Origin: Curtobacterium pusillum
GTDB taxonomy: Bacteria; Actinomycetota; Actinomycetes; Actinomycetales; Microbacteriaceae
Reading direction: 5' to 3'
Assembly (NCBI RefSeq): GCF_007680845.1
Contig: NZ_VEIY01000008.1
Location: 124,001 to 188,000 of the forward strand
DNA: 64,000 nt
The position numbers and the translations under genes are program-made. Below, piece by piece: positions 22,231 to 31,546 of the stretch; the stretch's first letter is position 1, and each line of letters starts with the position of its first letter. Below the pieces are notes generated by a model. The model searched no databases. It was given only the letters and a program-made list of their open reading frames with translations, and was not told the DNA's origin.

Positions 22231-24171
22231 ATGAACAAGTACGTCTCGAGAGGGCTCTGGTTCACCCTCTTCGTCGGCGGCCTGACGCTCGGAGGTGCCG
22301 TCGCGGCGAACGCGGCCACCACCTCCGGCGCGGACGGGACCGCCTCCGGCACGCAGGTCGTGCCGTCGATCAGCGCACCGGTCTCCGCGACCGGCAACGC
22401 GTTCGGCATCCTCGGTGATGCGGTCTCCGCGGCCGCACCTGCCGCACCTGCCTCGTCTCCCGCACCGGCCGCGGCCGCTGCGCCGACCACTTCTGGATCG
22501 GACGGGACTGCGTCGGGAACGCAGGTCGTCCCCGACGTCACGGCACCCGTGCAGGTCTCCGGCAACGCGATCGCCGTCGCGGGAGATGCTGCTGCGGCAC
22601 CCGCACCCGCCGCTGCCGCTGCTCCGGCGGCAGCTGCTCCGACCGCTCCGGCGCCCTCGACCTCCGGGTCGGACGGGATCGCCTCCGGCACGCAGGTGGC
22701 CGGCGACGTGACCGCGCCGGTCACCGCCGCGGGCAACGCGATCGCCGTGGGTGGCGACGCGGTCTCGTCCGCGCCGACGACCACGGCCCCGGCGTCCGCG
22801 GCTCCGGCTGCGCCTGCTGCCTCCGCCGCTCCGACGACGTCGGGGGCCGACGGGACCGCCTCGGGGAGCCAGGTCGCTCCGGTCGTCTCGGTGCCGGTGA
22901 CGGTCGGCGGGAACGGGATCGGGCTGCTCGGCGATGGTGCCAGCTCGGGCTCGACGGGCTCGGGCACTTCGGCTCCGGCTGCGGGTGGGACGACCTCCGG
23001 GTCGGACGGCACCGCTTCGGGCACGCAGGTGACGCCGGTGGTGTCGGTTCCGGTGACGGTCGGTGGGAACGGGATCGGTCTCGTCGGCGACGGCACCAGC
23101 ACCGGTTCGACGACCCCGGCCACGGGTACCTCGGCTCCGGCTGCTGGTGGGACGACCTCCGGGTCGGACGGCACCGCTTCGGGTACGCAGGTGACGCCGG
23201 TCGTCTCCGTCCCGGTGACGATCAACGGGAACGGGATCGGTCTCGTCGGTGACGGGACCAGCACCGAATCGACGACCCCGGCGTCGGGCACGACGGCTCC
23301 GGCTGCTGGTGGGACGACCTCCGGGTCGGACGGCACCGCTTCGGGTACGCAGGTGACGCCGGTGGTCTCCATCCCGGTGACGGTCGGTGGGAACGGGATC
23401 GGTCTCGTGGGTGACGGGACAAGCACCGGCTCGACGACCCCGGCCACGGGCACCTCGGCTCCGGCTGCGGGTGGGACGACCTCCGGGTCGGACGGCACTG
23501 CTTCGGGTACGCAGGTCGCTCCGGTGGTGTCGCTGCCGGTGACGGTCGGCGGGAACGGCATCGGCCTCGTCGGTGACGGGACCAGCACGGGCTCGACCGG
23601 CACCACGGGCACGGGCAGCACGCCGACGACGGGTGGCACGACCTCCGGCAACGGCGGGGTGCTCTCCGGGACCCAGCTCACGCCGGTCATCAGCCTCCCG
23701 GTCACCATCGGCGGCAACGGGATCGGCATCGTCGGCGACGGCACCAGCACCACTCCCGGCGGTACCACCACTCCCGGTGACGGCACCGACCCCGGTGACG
23801 GCACGACGCCCGGTGGCGGCACTACTCCTGGTGGCGGCACCGACCCCGGTGACGGCACGACTCCCGGTGACGGCACGACTCCCGGTGACGGCAGCACGCC
23901 AGGTGCCTCGACCGGCGTCGGTGACGGCAGCACGCCCGGGACCGTCACCGCGGTCACCGGCACCGACGCTGCGGTCGTGACCAGCGCCTCCCGGACTGCT
24001 CCGGTCGTCGCGACGACCGCCGCCGTCTCGACGGTCGCACAGGCAGTCGCCAGCGGCACGCAGTCGGAGCTCGCCTACACGGGAGCCACGTCGCCGGCCC
24101 TGCCGCTCGGCTTCGCCCTCCTGCTGCTCCTCGCCGGAGCAGGGACGCTGGTGCTGCGCAAGCGGCACTGA
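22231..24171 (+). CDS. Sortase-anchored surface protein with nine chaplin-like repeats
   Basis: 646 residues. Signal peptide (LWFTLFVGGLTLGGAVAANA), then nine repeats of the form TTSGSDGTASGTQVTPVVSV-PVTVGGNGIGLVGDG separated by Ala/Pro/Ser/Thr/Gly linkers, a Gly-Asp-Thr-Pro-rich region (TPGDGTDPGDGTTPGGG...), and a C-terminal LAYTG sorting motif followed by a hydrophobic helix and LRKRH. The repeats share the SG(N/T)xxxxPVxxPVxxxGNxxxxxG pattern of Streptomyces chaplins, which form amyloid surface films, but lack the cysteine pair. Repeats 5-8 are nearly identical. Attachment to peptidoglycan by a LAXTG-type sortase is inferred. No sortase gene is in the window. Confidence 0.85.
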   Translation: MNKYVSRGLWFTLFVGGLTLGGAVAANAATTSGADGTASGTQVVPSISAPVSATGNAFGILGDAVSAAAPAAPASSPAPAAAAAPTTSGSDGTASGTQVVPDVTAPVQVSGNAIAVAGDAAAAPAPAAAAAPAAAAPTAPAPSTSGSDGIASGTQVAGDVTAPVTAAGNAIAVGGDAVSSAPTTTAPASAAPAAPAASAAPTTSGADGTASGSQVAPVVSVPVTVGGNGIGLLGDGASSGSTGSGTSAPAAGGTTSGSDGTASGTQVTPVVSVPVTVGGNGIGLVGDGTSTGSTTPATGTSAPAAGGTTSGSDGTASGTQVTPVVSVPVTINGNGIGLVGDGTSTESTTPASGTTAPAAGGTTSGSDGTASGTQVTPVVSIPVTVGGNGIGLVGDGTSTGSTTPATGTSAPAAGGTTSGSDGTASGTQVAPVVSLPVTVGGNGIGLVGDGTSTGSTGTTGTGSTPTTGGTTSGNGGVLSGTQLTPVISLPVTIGGNGIGIVGDGTSTTPGGTTTPGDGTDPGDGTTPGGGTTPGGGTDPGDGTTPGDGTTPGDGSTPGASTGVGDGSTPGTVTAVTGTDAAVVTSASRTAPVVATTAAVSTVAQAVASGTQSELAYTGATSPALPLGFALLLLLAGAGTLVLRKRH

Positions 24172-24185
24172 CCCCACGGGAACCC

Positions 24186-24213
24186 GAGGGGCACCGCACA
24201 CGCGGTGCCCCTC
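24186..24213 (+). terminator. Terminator after the surface-protein gene
   Basis: GAGGGGCACCGC and GCGGTGCCCCTC form a perfect 12-bp stem with loop ACAC, 14 bp after the stop codon. Confidence 0.85.
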
Positions 24214-24334
24214 GTACCCGTGTCCGGTCCTGGGTACGCGCCGACCACTGGCTGGGAGTGGTCGATGGCCAACCTGTGCACAGCAGAAGCGCCTCCGATG
24301 CTGCCCGGCAGCGGGACGACGCCACGATGAGACC

Positions 24335-25687
24335 GTGCTCCACGACCTCCTGCGCATCCCCGTCACCGGGCGTGACGTCCTCGTCCCGGTCGACGTCGTC
24401 GCCGTCCTCCTCACGATCTGGGTGGTGGCGGCACCGGTCCTCGCACGGCGGAGCCGACGGTCGGCCCACCCGGTCCGTGCGGTCGTGTGGCGGGTGGGGG
24501 CGCTCATCGCGGGGGCCGGGGTCGGCCTCGTGCTGGTCTGGTGGACGGGCGACGTGCTCGACCTCTTCGGTGTCTCGTTCACGCCGGTCACACGGATGTG
24601 GATCGCCATCGCGTGCGCGGGGATCGCCCTGCTCCTCGTCGTCTTCGTGCAGGGCGGCTGGACGATGCGGGTCGCGGCGGTGGGTACAGCAGCGGTGATC
24701 GCGCTGTCGGCGGGACTCGGGGTGAACGTGGACTTCGGCTTCTACAAGGACGTCGAACAAGCGATCGCCACGAACCCGTACCCGTCGCGTACGCTCGCGG
24801 CGGCCCCGGGTGACGGCGGCGGTGGGGCCACCCTCGTCGACACCGCCGAGTGGCACGCCCCGGCCGACATGCCGAGGTCGGGGGAGACGATCAGCGTCCG
24901 GATCCCCGGGACGGTCTCGCACTTCCGGGCTCGGAAGGCGGTGGTCTGGCTCCCGCCGGCCGCACGGGTCGCACACCCGCCGAAGCTGCCGGTGCTCGTG
25001 TCGCTCTCCGGCCAGCCCGGGCAACCGGCCGACATGTTCCAGACCGGGGACCTCGGCCGGTACCTTGACCGGTATGCGGATGCGCACCACGGGATCGCCC
25101 CGATCGTCGTCGCACCGGACCAGCTCGGAGCGCCGGCGCGGAACCCGATGTGCGTCGACTCCCGCCGTCTCGGCCGCAGCGCGACCTACGTCATGACCGA
25201 CACGGTGCGCTGGATCCGCGACCACCTCCCGGTGGCGAGCGCTCCCAGCGCGTGGGGGATCGTGGGCTTCTCCGAGGGTGCGACGTGCGCGATGCAGTTC
25301 TCGACGGCGCACCCGGAGGTGTTCGGGTCGGCGCTGGCGATCTCCAGCGAACTCGCGCCGCGGAACGGGAGCCTGCAGCAGACCGTCGCACTCGGCTTCG
25401 GCGGCTCGGAGACCGCTTACCGGGCGGCCGCGCCGAGTGCGATCATGACCGCGCACGGACGGTACCCGGACCACCTCACGGTGTTCGGGTTCGGCCAGGA
25501 CGACGCGCCCTACCGCGCGTCCACGGAGGCGCTGCGCGCGGTGGCCGAGCGGGTCGGGATGCGGACGGAGCTCGTCGTCTCGCCGGGGTCGGCGCACGAC
25601 TGGAACACGGTGCGGTACGTCCTGGCGCACGGGCTGCCGGCGGTCATCGCGCACCTCGGGCTCCCCGCGCCGGAGGGCACGCTGTGA
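24335..25687 (+). CDS. Membrane-anchored alpha/beta-hydrolase esterase
   Basis: 450 residues. Four N-terminal membrane helices (about residues 15-130) are followed by an extracellular esterase domain resembling the antigen 85/esterase D family: VVWLPPAARVAHPPKLPVLV, IVVAPDQLGAPARNPMCVDS, and the nucleophile elbow GFSEGATCAM at about residue 311. The His near the end (PGSAHDWNTVRY) completes the triad. It may act on cell-wall or membrane lipids. The stop overlaps the GTG of the MprF-like gene, so the two are co-expressed. Confidence 0.85.
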   Translation: MLHDLLRIPVTGRDVLVPVDVVAVLLTIWVVAAPVLARRSRRSAHPVRAVVWRVGALIAGAGVGLVLVWWTGDVLDLFGVSFTPVTRMWIAIACAGIALLLVVFVQGGWTMRVAAVGTAAVIALSAGLGVNVDFGFYKDVEQAIATNPYPSRTLAAAPGDGGGGATLVDTAEWHAPADMPRSGETISVRIPGTVSHFRARKAVVWLPPAARVAHPPKLPVLVSLSGQPGQPADMFQTGDLGRYLDRYADAHHGIAPIVVAPDQLGAPARNPMCVDSRRLGRSATYVMTDTVRWIRDHLPVASAPSAWGIVGFSEGATCAMQFSTAHPEVFGSALAISSELAPRNGSLQQTVALGFGGSETAYRAAAPSAIMTAHGRYPDHLTVFGFGQDDAPYRASTEALRAVAERVGMRTELVVSPGSAHDWNTVRYVLAHGLPAVIAHLGLPAPEGTL

Positions 25688-28212
25688 CCGGGACCGGTAC
25701 CGGGGCCCCGACCGGGACCGGGGCCGAGGCCGGGACCCCGCCCGCCGCCCCGCCAGCGTCCGCCGCCGGCCGCGCCGGCCGCGCCGGCCGCGCCGCCCGC
25801 GCCACCCGCGTCGGCCGTGCCTGGCGGACCGTCCGCCGCCACCCGGTGACGACCGCGATCGTCGTCCTCGTGCTCGCGACCTCCGCGGCCGCCGTCGTGA
25901 TGCGGGTCCAGCGCGGCGCCGGCTCGGTCCCGTACGGCCCCTTCCGGGTGTTCGCCGCCTCCACCGGTGTCCTCGCGCTGCTCCTCACCCTCGCCGGGGT
26001 CGTCGTCCTGGTCGGCGCGGCCGAACGGTTGATGGGGTCGTGGCGGACCGCGACCGCGTTCGTCGTCACCACGGTCGTCGGCACGGGCGTCGGAGCGCTC
26101 AGCGCCTTCATCGACTCGGACGGCCGCGACGTCGGACCCCTCCTCCTCGGCCGGGCGACCAGCTTCGACCCGTGGACGGCGATCGTCGGGACCATCGTGA
26201 CGGCGAGTGCGTTCGCGGGGCCGCTGTGGCGACGCCGGATCCGGGTGAACGCCCTCGCCGTCGTCGCGGCCCTCCTGCTCTACGCCGGGCACGCCTCCGA
26301 CCTCTACGCGGTGCTCGCCGCGGGCGCCGGGTGGGTCCTCGGCGAACTGCTCCGCCGGACCCCCAAGCGCGCGGGCTGGCAGCGCAGTTCCCACCGTGAG
26401 ACCCGGGTCCTGCTCGGCACCGTCGTCCTGGTGTCCGCCGTGGGACCGGTCATCGCGCTCGTGTCCCGGGCCCGTGTCGGCATCCTGGCGCCGCTCGCCG
26501 CCGTGGTGGGGGCCGGTCCGGTGACGCCGGTGCACGGCTGCCGTGCGGACGCGGTGGCGGGGGAGTGCCTGCGCGCACTGCTGGCGTACCGGACGACCGA
26601 CCCGTGGACCCTCGCCCTGGCGTCCGCGCCGCTCGTCGTGCTCGTCGTGGCGGCGCTCGGCCTGTTCCGCGGCAGCCGGTTCGCGGTGTGGCTCGTGGTC
26701 GTCGTCGAGGCGGTCACGGCGGTGGCTGCTGCCGTCACGTACGGCGTCGCCCCTGGCAGCGTCGAGCAGCTGCACGGCATGGAGGACCAGTTCATCGTCG
26801 ACGTCTCGATCGCGGCGTCGGTCGTCGTCCCGCTCGCGACCGCCGTCGTGCTCGTGCTCCTGCGTCGGTCCTTCACGGTCCTGCCGTCGCGGCGCCGCGT
26901 CCTCGGCTTCACGGTGACGGTCGCAGCTGCGGCGGCCGTGGTCGTCGCGGTGGTGCTGGTCACCGCGGCGTCGTCCCCGCAGCACGTCGAGGCGCCGCTC
27001 CGACTCGCGGTCGCTGCGCTCGGCCCGCTCGCGCCGGTGGCGTTCTGGGACCGGTTGCCGTCCCTCCACCCCGCGCTCCGCGTCGTGATCGGCCTCGCCG
27101 GCCCGGTGCTGTGGTTCGTCATCGCGTTCGCGGCCGTGCGGCCGACGGGCGCCGTCGAGCCGGACTCCGACGCGGACGGCACCCGACGGGACCGCGAGCG
27201 TGCTCGGGCCCTGCTGGAGGCCGGCGGCGGCGACGCGTTCGGGTGGATGACGACCTGGCACGGCAACGCGTACTGGTTCGCCGAGGACGGTCGCGCGGGG
27301 GTCGCGTTCCGCCGCACCGGCCGCGTGGCGGTGACGGTCGGCGGACCCTTCGGCTGGCCGGACGCCCGCGCGGAGGCGATGACCGCCTTCGCTCGCTGGT
27401 GCGACGACAACGGCTGGACCGCGGTGTTCTACGGCATCGGTGCCGATTCCGCCGGCACCCTGACCGCGCAGGGTTGGGCGACACTGCCCGTCGCAGAGGA
27501 CGCCGACTTCGACCCGCGCACCTGGACCACGAGCGGGAAGAAGAAGCAGGACGTCCGGACCTCGGTGAACAAGGCGAAGCGCGAGGGGATCACCGCCACC
27601 TGGGCGAGCTGGCAGCAGCTGCCGTCGTCGACGACCCGGCAGATCGAGGCGATCTCCGAGGAGTGGGTCGCCGAACGGGAGCTGCCCGAGATGGGCTTCA
27701 CGCTCGGCGGCGTCGACGAGATGCGGGACCCGGCCGTCCGGACCCTGGTGGCCCAGGACCCGGCCGGCACCGTGCTCGCGGTGACGAGCTGGCTGCCGAG
27801 CCACCGTGAGGGCCGGGTCGTCGGGTGGACGCTCGACGTCATGCGCCGGACGGGAGCCGCGCCGAACGGCGTGATGGAGTTCCTCGTCGCGAGTGCGGCG
27901 GAGCAGATGCGGGAGGACGGGGTCGAACGGTTGAGCCTGTCGGCCGCGCCGCTCGCCCAGGCCTCCGAGCCGGCTCCGGCGAACGACGGCGTGCGGGACC
28001 TGCTCGACCTCGTCGGCGGGGTGCTCGAGCCCGTCTACGGCTTCCGGTCGCTGCTGCGCTTCAAGCTGAAGTTCGGTCCGGAGCTGCACCCGCTCGTGCT
28101 CGCGTACCCGGACCCGGTCGCGCTGCCGGCGATCGGGATCGCGGTGGTGCGCGCCTACCTGCCGGACCTGTCGTTGCGGCAGGCGGTCGCGCTGGCGCGC
28201 GGGCGCGGCTGA
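25684..28212 (+). CDS. MprF-like lysylphosphatidylglycerol synthase (DUF2156)
   Basis: 842 residues. A long Ala/Gly-rich N-terminus, a rhomboid-like set of membrane helices (about 45-215), further helices (about 235-480), then a soluble DUF2156 GNAT-type domain (about 490-840) with GGGDAFGWMTTWHGNAYWFA, GRVAVTVGGPFGWP and KKKQDVRTSVNKAKREGITA. This is the domain order of actinobacterial proteins annotated as bifunctional lysyl-PG synthase/flippase, which add amino acids to membrane lipids and lower cationic peptide binding. Starts inside the end of the esterase gene. The transferred amino acid cannot be told. Confidence 0.85.
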   Translation: MTGTGTGAPTGTGAEAGTPPAAPPASAAGRAGRAGRAARATRVGRAWRTVRRHPVTTAIVVLVLATSAAAVVMRVQRGAGSVPYGPFRVFAASTGVLALLLTLAGVVVLVGAAERLMGSWRTATAFVVTTVVGTGVGALSAFIDSDGRDVGPLLLGRATSFDPWTAIVGTIVTASAFAGPLWRRRIRVNALAVVAALLLYAGHASDLYAVLAAGAGWVLGELLRRTPKRAGWQRSSHRETRVLLGTVVLVSAVGPVIALVSRARVGILAPLAAVVGAGPVTPVHGCRADAVAGECLRALLAYRTTDPWTLALASAPLVVLVVAALGLFRGSRFAVWLVVVVEAVTAVAAAVTYGVAPGSVEQLHGMEDQFIVDVSIAASVVVPLATAVVLVLLRRSFTVLPSRRRVLGFTVTVAAAAAVVVAVVLVTAASSPQHVEAPLRLAVAALGPLAPVAFWDRLPSLHPALRVVIGLAGPVLWFVIAFAAVRPTGAVEPDSDADGTRRDRERARALLEAGGGDAFGWMTTWHGNAYWFAEDGRAGVAFRRTGRVAVTVGGPFGWPDARAEAMTAFARWCDDNGWTAVFYGIGADSAGTLTAQGWATLPVAEDADFDPRTWTTSGKKKQDVRTSVNKAKREGITATWASWQQLPSSTTRQIEAISEEWVAERELPEMGFTLGGVDEMRDPAVRTLVAQDPAGTVLAVTSWLPSHREGRVVGWTLDVMRRTGAAPNGVMEFLVASAAEQMREDGVERLSLSAAPLAQASEPAPANDGVRDLLDLVGGVLEPVYGFRSLLRFKLKFGPELHPLVLAYPDPVALPAIGIAVVRAYLPDLSLRQAVALARGRG

Positions 28213-28239
28213 GCGGCGCGGTCAGTAGGGGCGGTTGTC

Positions 28240-28285
28240 GCGGACGGGAGGCGCGGTGCCAGCCCGACCCGCGCCTCCCGTCCGC
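28240..28285. repeat. Dispersed palindrome, copy 2
   Basis: Arms GCGGACGGGAGGCGCGG (28240-28256) and CCGCGCCTCCCGTCCGC (28269-28285) are perfect over 17 bp, just after the MprF-like gene. Confidence 0.85.
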
Positions 28286-28371
28286 CACGGCGCGTGCGTG
28301 ACGCCGGGTGACGTCCGCGGGGCCGGCGCGAGGTCACGGTCACCGGTGTGGGGTATCGTTCCGACTACGCA

Positions 28372-28502
28372 AGCGCTCCGGGGTCGGTGCAAGTCCGAAC
28401 CGGTGGTGACAGTCCACGAACTGATGACGGGTGCGAACCCGACAGAGGTTGACCCGGTGGAACTCCGGGACCGACGGTGAAAGTCCGGATGGGAGGCGCG
28501 CT
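28372..28502 (+). promoter_or_regulatory. FMN riboswitch (RFN element)
   Basis: The conserved RFN blocks are present in order: GGGGTCGGTGCAAGTCCGAA, CCGGTGGTGACAGTCCACGA, CCCGGTGGAACTCCGG, and GACCGACGGTGAAAGTCCGG followed by ATGGGAG. It lies about 95 nt before ribE. FMN binding would switch off the riboflavin operon, by blocking translation or by termination. Confidence 0.95.
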
Positions 28503-28595
28503 GGCGGACGAGACGCACCCACACGTGTGGGGGCGGACCCGTCCGTCGATGCCGACGATCGTCGAACGCCCCGGAGTCCCGTTGAGAGGACACCA

Positions 28596-29276
28596 GTGTT
28601 CACCGGCATCATCGAGGAACTCGGCACCGTCACCGCCGTCGAGCAGCACGGCGACTCCGTCGCGCTCACCGTCCGCGGCCCGCTCGTCGTCGCGGACGCC
28701 CGGCACGGTGACTCCATCGCGACGTCGGGCGTCTGCCTGACGGTCGTCGAGCAGACCCCGGAGACCTTCACGGCCTTCGTCATGAAGCAGACGCTCGACA
28801 TGAGCGCGCACGGCGCCCTCGCGGTGGGGGACCGGCTCAACCTCGAGCGCGCGGCTTCGGTCGGCGACCGACTCGGCGGGCACATCGTGCAGGGGCACGT
28901 GGACGGCACCGCGACGGTCCTCGAGACCGCGGACGGCGACGGCTGGCGGCGCGTGCGGTTCTCGCTCGCGCCCGAGCTCAGCGCGCTCGTCGTCGACAAG
29001 GGCTCGATCGCGATCGACGGCGTCTCGCTGACGGTCAGCGCGGTGTCCACCGAGGACACCCCGCCGGCCGACGCGTGGTTCGAGGTGAGTCTCATCCCCG
29101 AGACGCTCGAGGCGACGACCCTCGGCGCGCGGGTCCCCGGTGACCGGGTGAACATCGAGACCGACGTCCTCGCGCGGCACGTGCGGCGGATGCTGCGGCT
29201 CGACGCCGCGGCCGCGGCCGCGGGTGCGGGTGCGCGCGCGGGCGCCGACGCGTTCGTCGGTCTGGAGGCGCGGTGA
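28596..29276 (+). CDS. ribE: Riboflavin synthase, alpha subunit
   Basis: Dismutates two 6,7-dimethyl-8-ribityllumazines to riboflavin. 226 residues with two lumazine-binding halves: [16 protein letters not shown] start (read from GTG), [30 protein letters not shown], then the second copy with [15 protein letters not shown] and [14 protein letters not shown]. An Ala/Gly tail follows. It is the first gene after the FMN riboswitch. Often also named ribC. Confidence 0.96.
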   Translation: MFTGIIEELGTVTAVEQHGDSVALTVRGPLVVADARHGDSIATSGVCLTVVEQTPETFTAFVMKQTLDMSAHGALAVGDRLNLERAASVGDRLGGHIVQGHVDGTATVLETADGDGWRRVRFSLAPELSALVVDKGSIAIDGVSLTVSAVSTEDTPPADAWFEVSLIPETLEATTLGARVPGDRVNIETDVLARHVRRMLRLDAAAAAAGAGARAGADAFVGLEAR

Positions 29277-30031
29277 TGGTCGCCGGGGCAGGTCCCGCTC
29301 CGCAGGCGGGCACGACGGACACGGCGGTCGCGGCCGCGTCGACGGGTGCGGATGCCCCGACCGGCGTCGCCGGTGGGCTCGGACTGTCCACCGTGGACGA
29401 GGCGGTCGCCGCCATCGCCGCCGGACGCCCCGTCATCGTCGCCGACGACGAGCAGCGCGAGAACGAGGGCGACGTTATCCTCTCCGCCGAGCTCGCGACC
29501 CCCGAGTGGATCGCCTGGACGGTCGCACACTCGTCCGGGTTCATCTGTGCCCCGGTGAGCGTCGAGATCGCGGACGCCCTCGACCTCCCGCCGATGGTCG
29601 CGCACAACGAGGACGTCCGCGGCACGGCCTACACCGTCACCGTCGACGCGGCCGTCGGCGTGACGACGGGCATCAGCGCGCACGACCGCGCCCGGACGCT
29701 GCGGGTCCTCGCCGACCCGGCCTCCGTCCGCGACGACCTGCACCGCCCCGGACACGTCGTCCCCCTGCGCGCCCGACCGGGCGGGGTCCGCGAACGGGCC
29801 GGGCACACCGAAGCCGCGATCGACCTCGTCACCGCGGCCGGGCTCCGTCCCGCTGCGGCCATCTGCGAGATCGTCGACGAGGACGGCAGCATGATGCGCC
29901 TGCCGGGACTCCTCGGACTCGGGGCACGCGCCGGCGTGCCCGTCATCACCATCGCCGCACTCGTCGAGTGGCTCGACGCGGCAGACCGGGCAGCGGCGGA
30001 GTCCGCGCCCACGGAAGGAACGACACGATGA
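29276..30031 (+). CDS. ribB: 3,4-dihydroxy-2-butanone 4-phosphate synthase, single-domain
   Basis: Makes the four-carbon unit of riboflavin from ribulose 5-phosphate. 251 residues with a 30-residue Ala-rich extension, then [28 protein letters not shown] with catalytic acidic residues, [33 protein letters not shown] and HTEAAIDL. In many actinobacteria this domain is fused to GTP cyclohydrolase II; here the protein ends after the RibB domain and ribH follows at once. ATG 29276 has GGAGG at a better distance than GTG 29273. Confidence 0.95.
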   Translation: MVAGAGPAPQAGTTDTAVAAASTGADAPTGVAGGLGLSTVDEAVAAIAAGRPVIVADDEQRENEGDVILSAELATPEWIAWTVAHSSGFICAPVSVEIADALDLPPMVAHNEDVRGTAYTVTVDAAVGVTTGISAHDRARTLRVLADPASVRDDLHRPGHVVPLRARPGGVRERAGHTEAAIDLVTAAGLRPAAAICEIVDEDGSMMRLPGLLGLGARAGVPVITIAALVEWLDAADRAAAESAPTEGTTR

Positions 30032-30507
30032 GCGGAGCAGGCGCGGCGGACCGTGACCACGTCGACGGCAGCGGCATCCGGGTGGCGATCATCGCCGGGC
30101 GGTGGCACGACGAGATCGCCGGTGGCCTCCTCGCCGGGGCGCAGCGCGAGGTCGAGCGGCTCGGCGCCACCGCCGACGTCATCCCGGTGCCGGGGAGCTT
30201 CGAGCTGCCGGTCGTCGCGAAGGTCGCGCTCGAGGCCGGCTTCGACGCGGCCGTGGCCCTCGGGGTGATCATCCGCGGCGGGACCCCGCACTTCGAGTAC
30301 GTCTCGGATGCGGCGACGAGCGGGCTCACCCGTGTGGCGCTCGACACCGGGAAGCCGGTCGGCTTCGGGGTCCTCACGCTGGACGACGAGCAGCAGGGGC
30401 TCGACCGCGCCGGGCTGCCCGGTTCCAAGGAGGACAAGGGTGCCGAGGCGGTGCACGCCGCGGTGTCGACGGCGGTGACCCTGCGGGCGTTGCGCGTGCT
30501 CGCGTAG
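30028..30507 (+). CDS. ribH: 6,7-dimethyl-8-ribityllumazine synthase
   Basis: Condenses the RibB product with the pyrimidine intermediate. 159 residues. [20 protein letters not shown], then [17 protein letters not shown] and [20 protein letters not shown] with the active-site His region, and [18 protein letters not shown]. The ATG overlaps the ribB stop by 4 bp. It is the last gene of the operon; ribD and ribA are not in the window. Confidence 0.96.
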   Translation: MSGAGAADRDHVDGSGIRVAIIAGRWHDEIAGGLLAGAQREVERLGATADVIPVPGSFELPVVAKVALEAGFDAAVALGVIIRGGTPHFEYVSDAATSGLTRVALDTGKPVGFGVLTLDDEQQGLDRAGLPGSKEDKGAEAVHAAVSTAVTLRALRVLA

Positions 30508-30554
30508 CGCGCGCGGGCGGCGCTGCGCGCGGCGCTCCCCGCTCTCCCCTCGGA

Positions 30555-30610
30555 ACCAGGTTCCGGACACAGCACCACGTTCTTCCGCGGTGCTGTGTCC
30601 GGAACCTGGT
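30555..30610. terminator. Long perfect inverted repeat after the rib operon
   Basis: 22-bp perfect arms 30555-30576 and 30589-30610 (ACCAGGTTCCGGACACAGCA.. and complement) with a 12-nt loop. There is no T-run. It is unusually long for a terminator; it may mark a repeat element. Confidence 0.7.
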
Positions 30611-30648
30611 GCGTTCGGCGCGGCCGGGCGCACCGGGGCGCGCAACGC

Positions 30649-30686
30649 GGACGGGCCCCGCACCTCGAGAGGTGCGGGGCCCGTCC
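30649..30686. terminator. Bidirectional hairpin
   Basis: Perfect 18-bp arms 30649-30666 and 30669-30686 around CTCGAGAG, 15 bp beyond the 3' end of the small membrane gene (minus strand). Confidence 0.8.
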
Positions 30687-30701
30687 GGACGCGGTGGCTG
30701 C

Positions 30702-30872
30702 CTACCGCTTGCCGAAGACGTGGATCGGCAGGAAGAACGCGAGGCACATGAGCACGAGACCGCCCATGAAGACGAATGCCTGACCCGAGCTCACCTGGAA
30801 CGCGAAACCGAACAGGTACATCGCGACCAGCAGCAGCACGATCGAGAAAACAGCGGCGATGACGCGGCCCAC
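30702..30872 (-). CDS. Small two-helix membrane protein
   Basis: 56 residues (VGRVIAAVFSIVLLLVAMYL, then FVFMGGLVLMCLAFFLPIHV and FGKR). Two hydrophobic helices joined by GFAFQVSSGQA. The GTG at 30872 is preferred to the ATG at 30905 because GGAGG lies 7 bp upstream of it. Function unknown. Confidence 0.75.
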   Translation of the reverse strand: MGRVIAAVFSIVLLLVAMYLFGFAFQVSSGQAFVFMGGLVLMCLAFFLPIHVFGKR

Positions 30873-30938
30873 AGTGGTACCTCCGGAATCAGGCGGGTGG
30901 ATCACGCCAAGTCTATCCCCAGGATCGGGGATGTCCGT

Positions 30939-31487
30939 TCACGCGCCGGGCTTGGTCGCGATGAGTCGGTCGACGACGCCGAGCAGGGCCTCCATGTCGA
31001 CGGTGCTGCGGTTCGGCCGGACGTCGCTCGCGGCCCCGAGCGAGGCCTGGTGGTAGAGGCCGTCGCCCAGCAGCTTGACGGCCTGCGCGGTCGGCTCGTC
31101 GTCGAGGGCGTCCACGAGGGCCGCGAGCCAGGCGTTCTCGGTCTCGTCGAGGGTGCGGCCGGCCTCTTCGTACCCGGCCTGCTGCAGTCGGCTCGCGGCG
31201 AGGAGCGCGAGGTCGAGCTCACTGCCGACGAACAGGCAGTTCCGCACGAAGTACCGGGGAGCGCCGTCCTCGGCCTCGCGCATCCGCTCGACGTCGATCG
31301 CGGAGAGGTCGGACAGGCGCTCGCAGAGCCCCTCGACCAGGGCGGCCTTCGACCCGAAGTGGTAGAGCAGCCCGCCCTTCGAGACCCCGGCACGAGCGGC
31401 CACGGCGTCGAGGGTCGCGGGACGCTCTCCTTCCTCGCACACGATGGCGACGAAGCTGTCCAGGACACGATCGCGGGCGCTTGCCAT
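30939..31487 (-). CDS. TetR family regulator
   Basis: 182 residues. Helix-turn-helix in the first 45 residues: RVLDSFVAIVCEEGERPATL, DAVAARAGVSKGGLLYHFGS, then KAALVEGL. The C-terminal part resembles the tetracyclin-type repressor domain found in actinobacterial TetR proteins. It lies 59 bp after the sugar permease gene on the same strand, so it could be read from the ABC operon or from its own promoter; a target cannot be named. Confidence 0.88.
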   Translation of the reverse strand: MASARDRVLDSFVAIVCEEGERPATLDAVAARAGVSKGGLLYHFGSKAALVEGLCERLSDLSAIDVERMREAEDGAPRYFVRNCLFVGSELDLALLAASRLQQAGYEEAGRTLDETENAWLAALVDALDDEPTAQAVKLLGDGLYHQASLGAASDVRPNRSTVDMEALLGVVDRLIATKPGA

Positions 31488-31546
31488 GCGCACGAGTCTA
31501 GGGAACGGTGGGCGGCAGCGCGTCACGCGCACTGCCGCCCATGCGC

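Noticed and set aside
20365..24609. A 1414-codon minus-strand open frame and a 614-codon one at 22215-24059
   Set aside because: Both are the mirror of the repeat-rich surface-protein genes. The plus-strand frames have signal peptides, good ribosome sites and a sorting signal.
29276..30031. A frameshifted GTP cyclohydrolase II remnant after ribB
   Set aside because: ribH follows with a 4-bp overlap, so there is no room and no GTP cyclohydrolase II motif in any frame.
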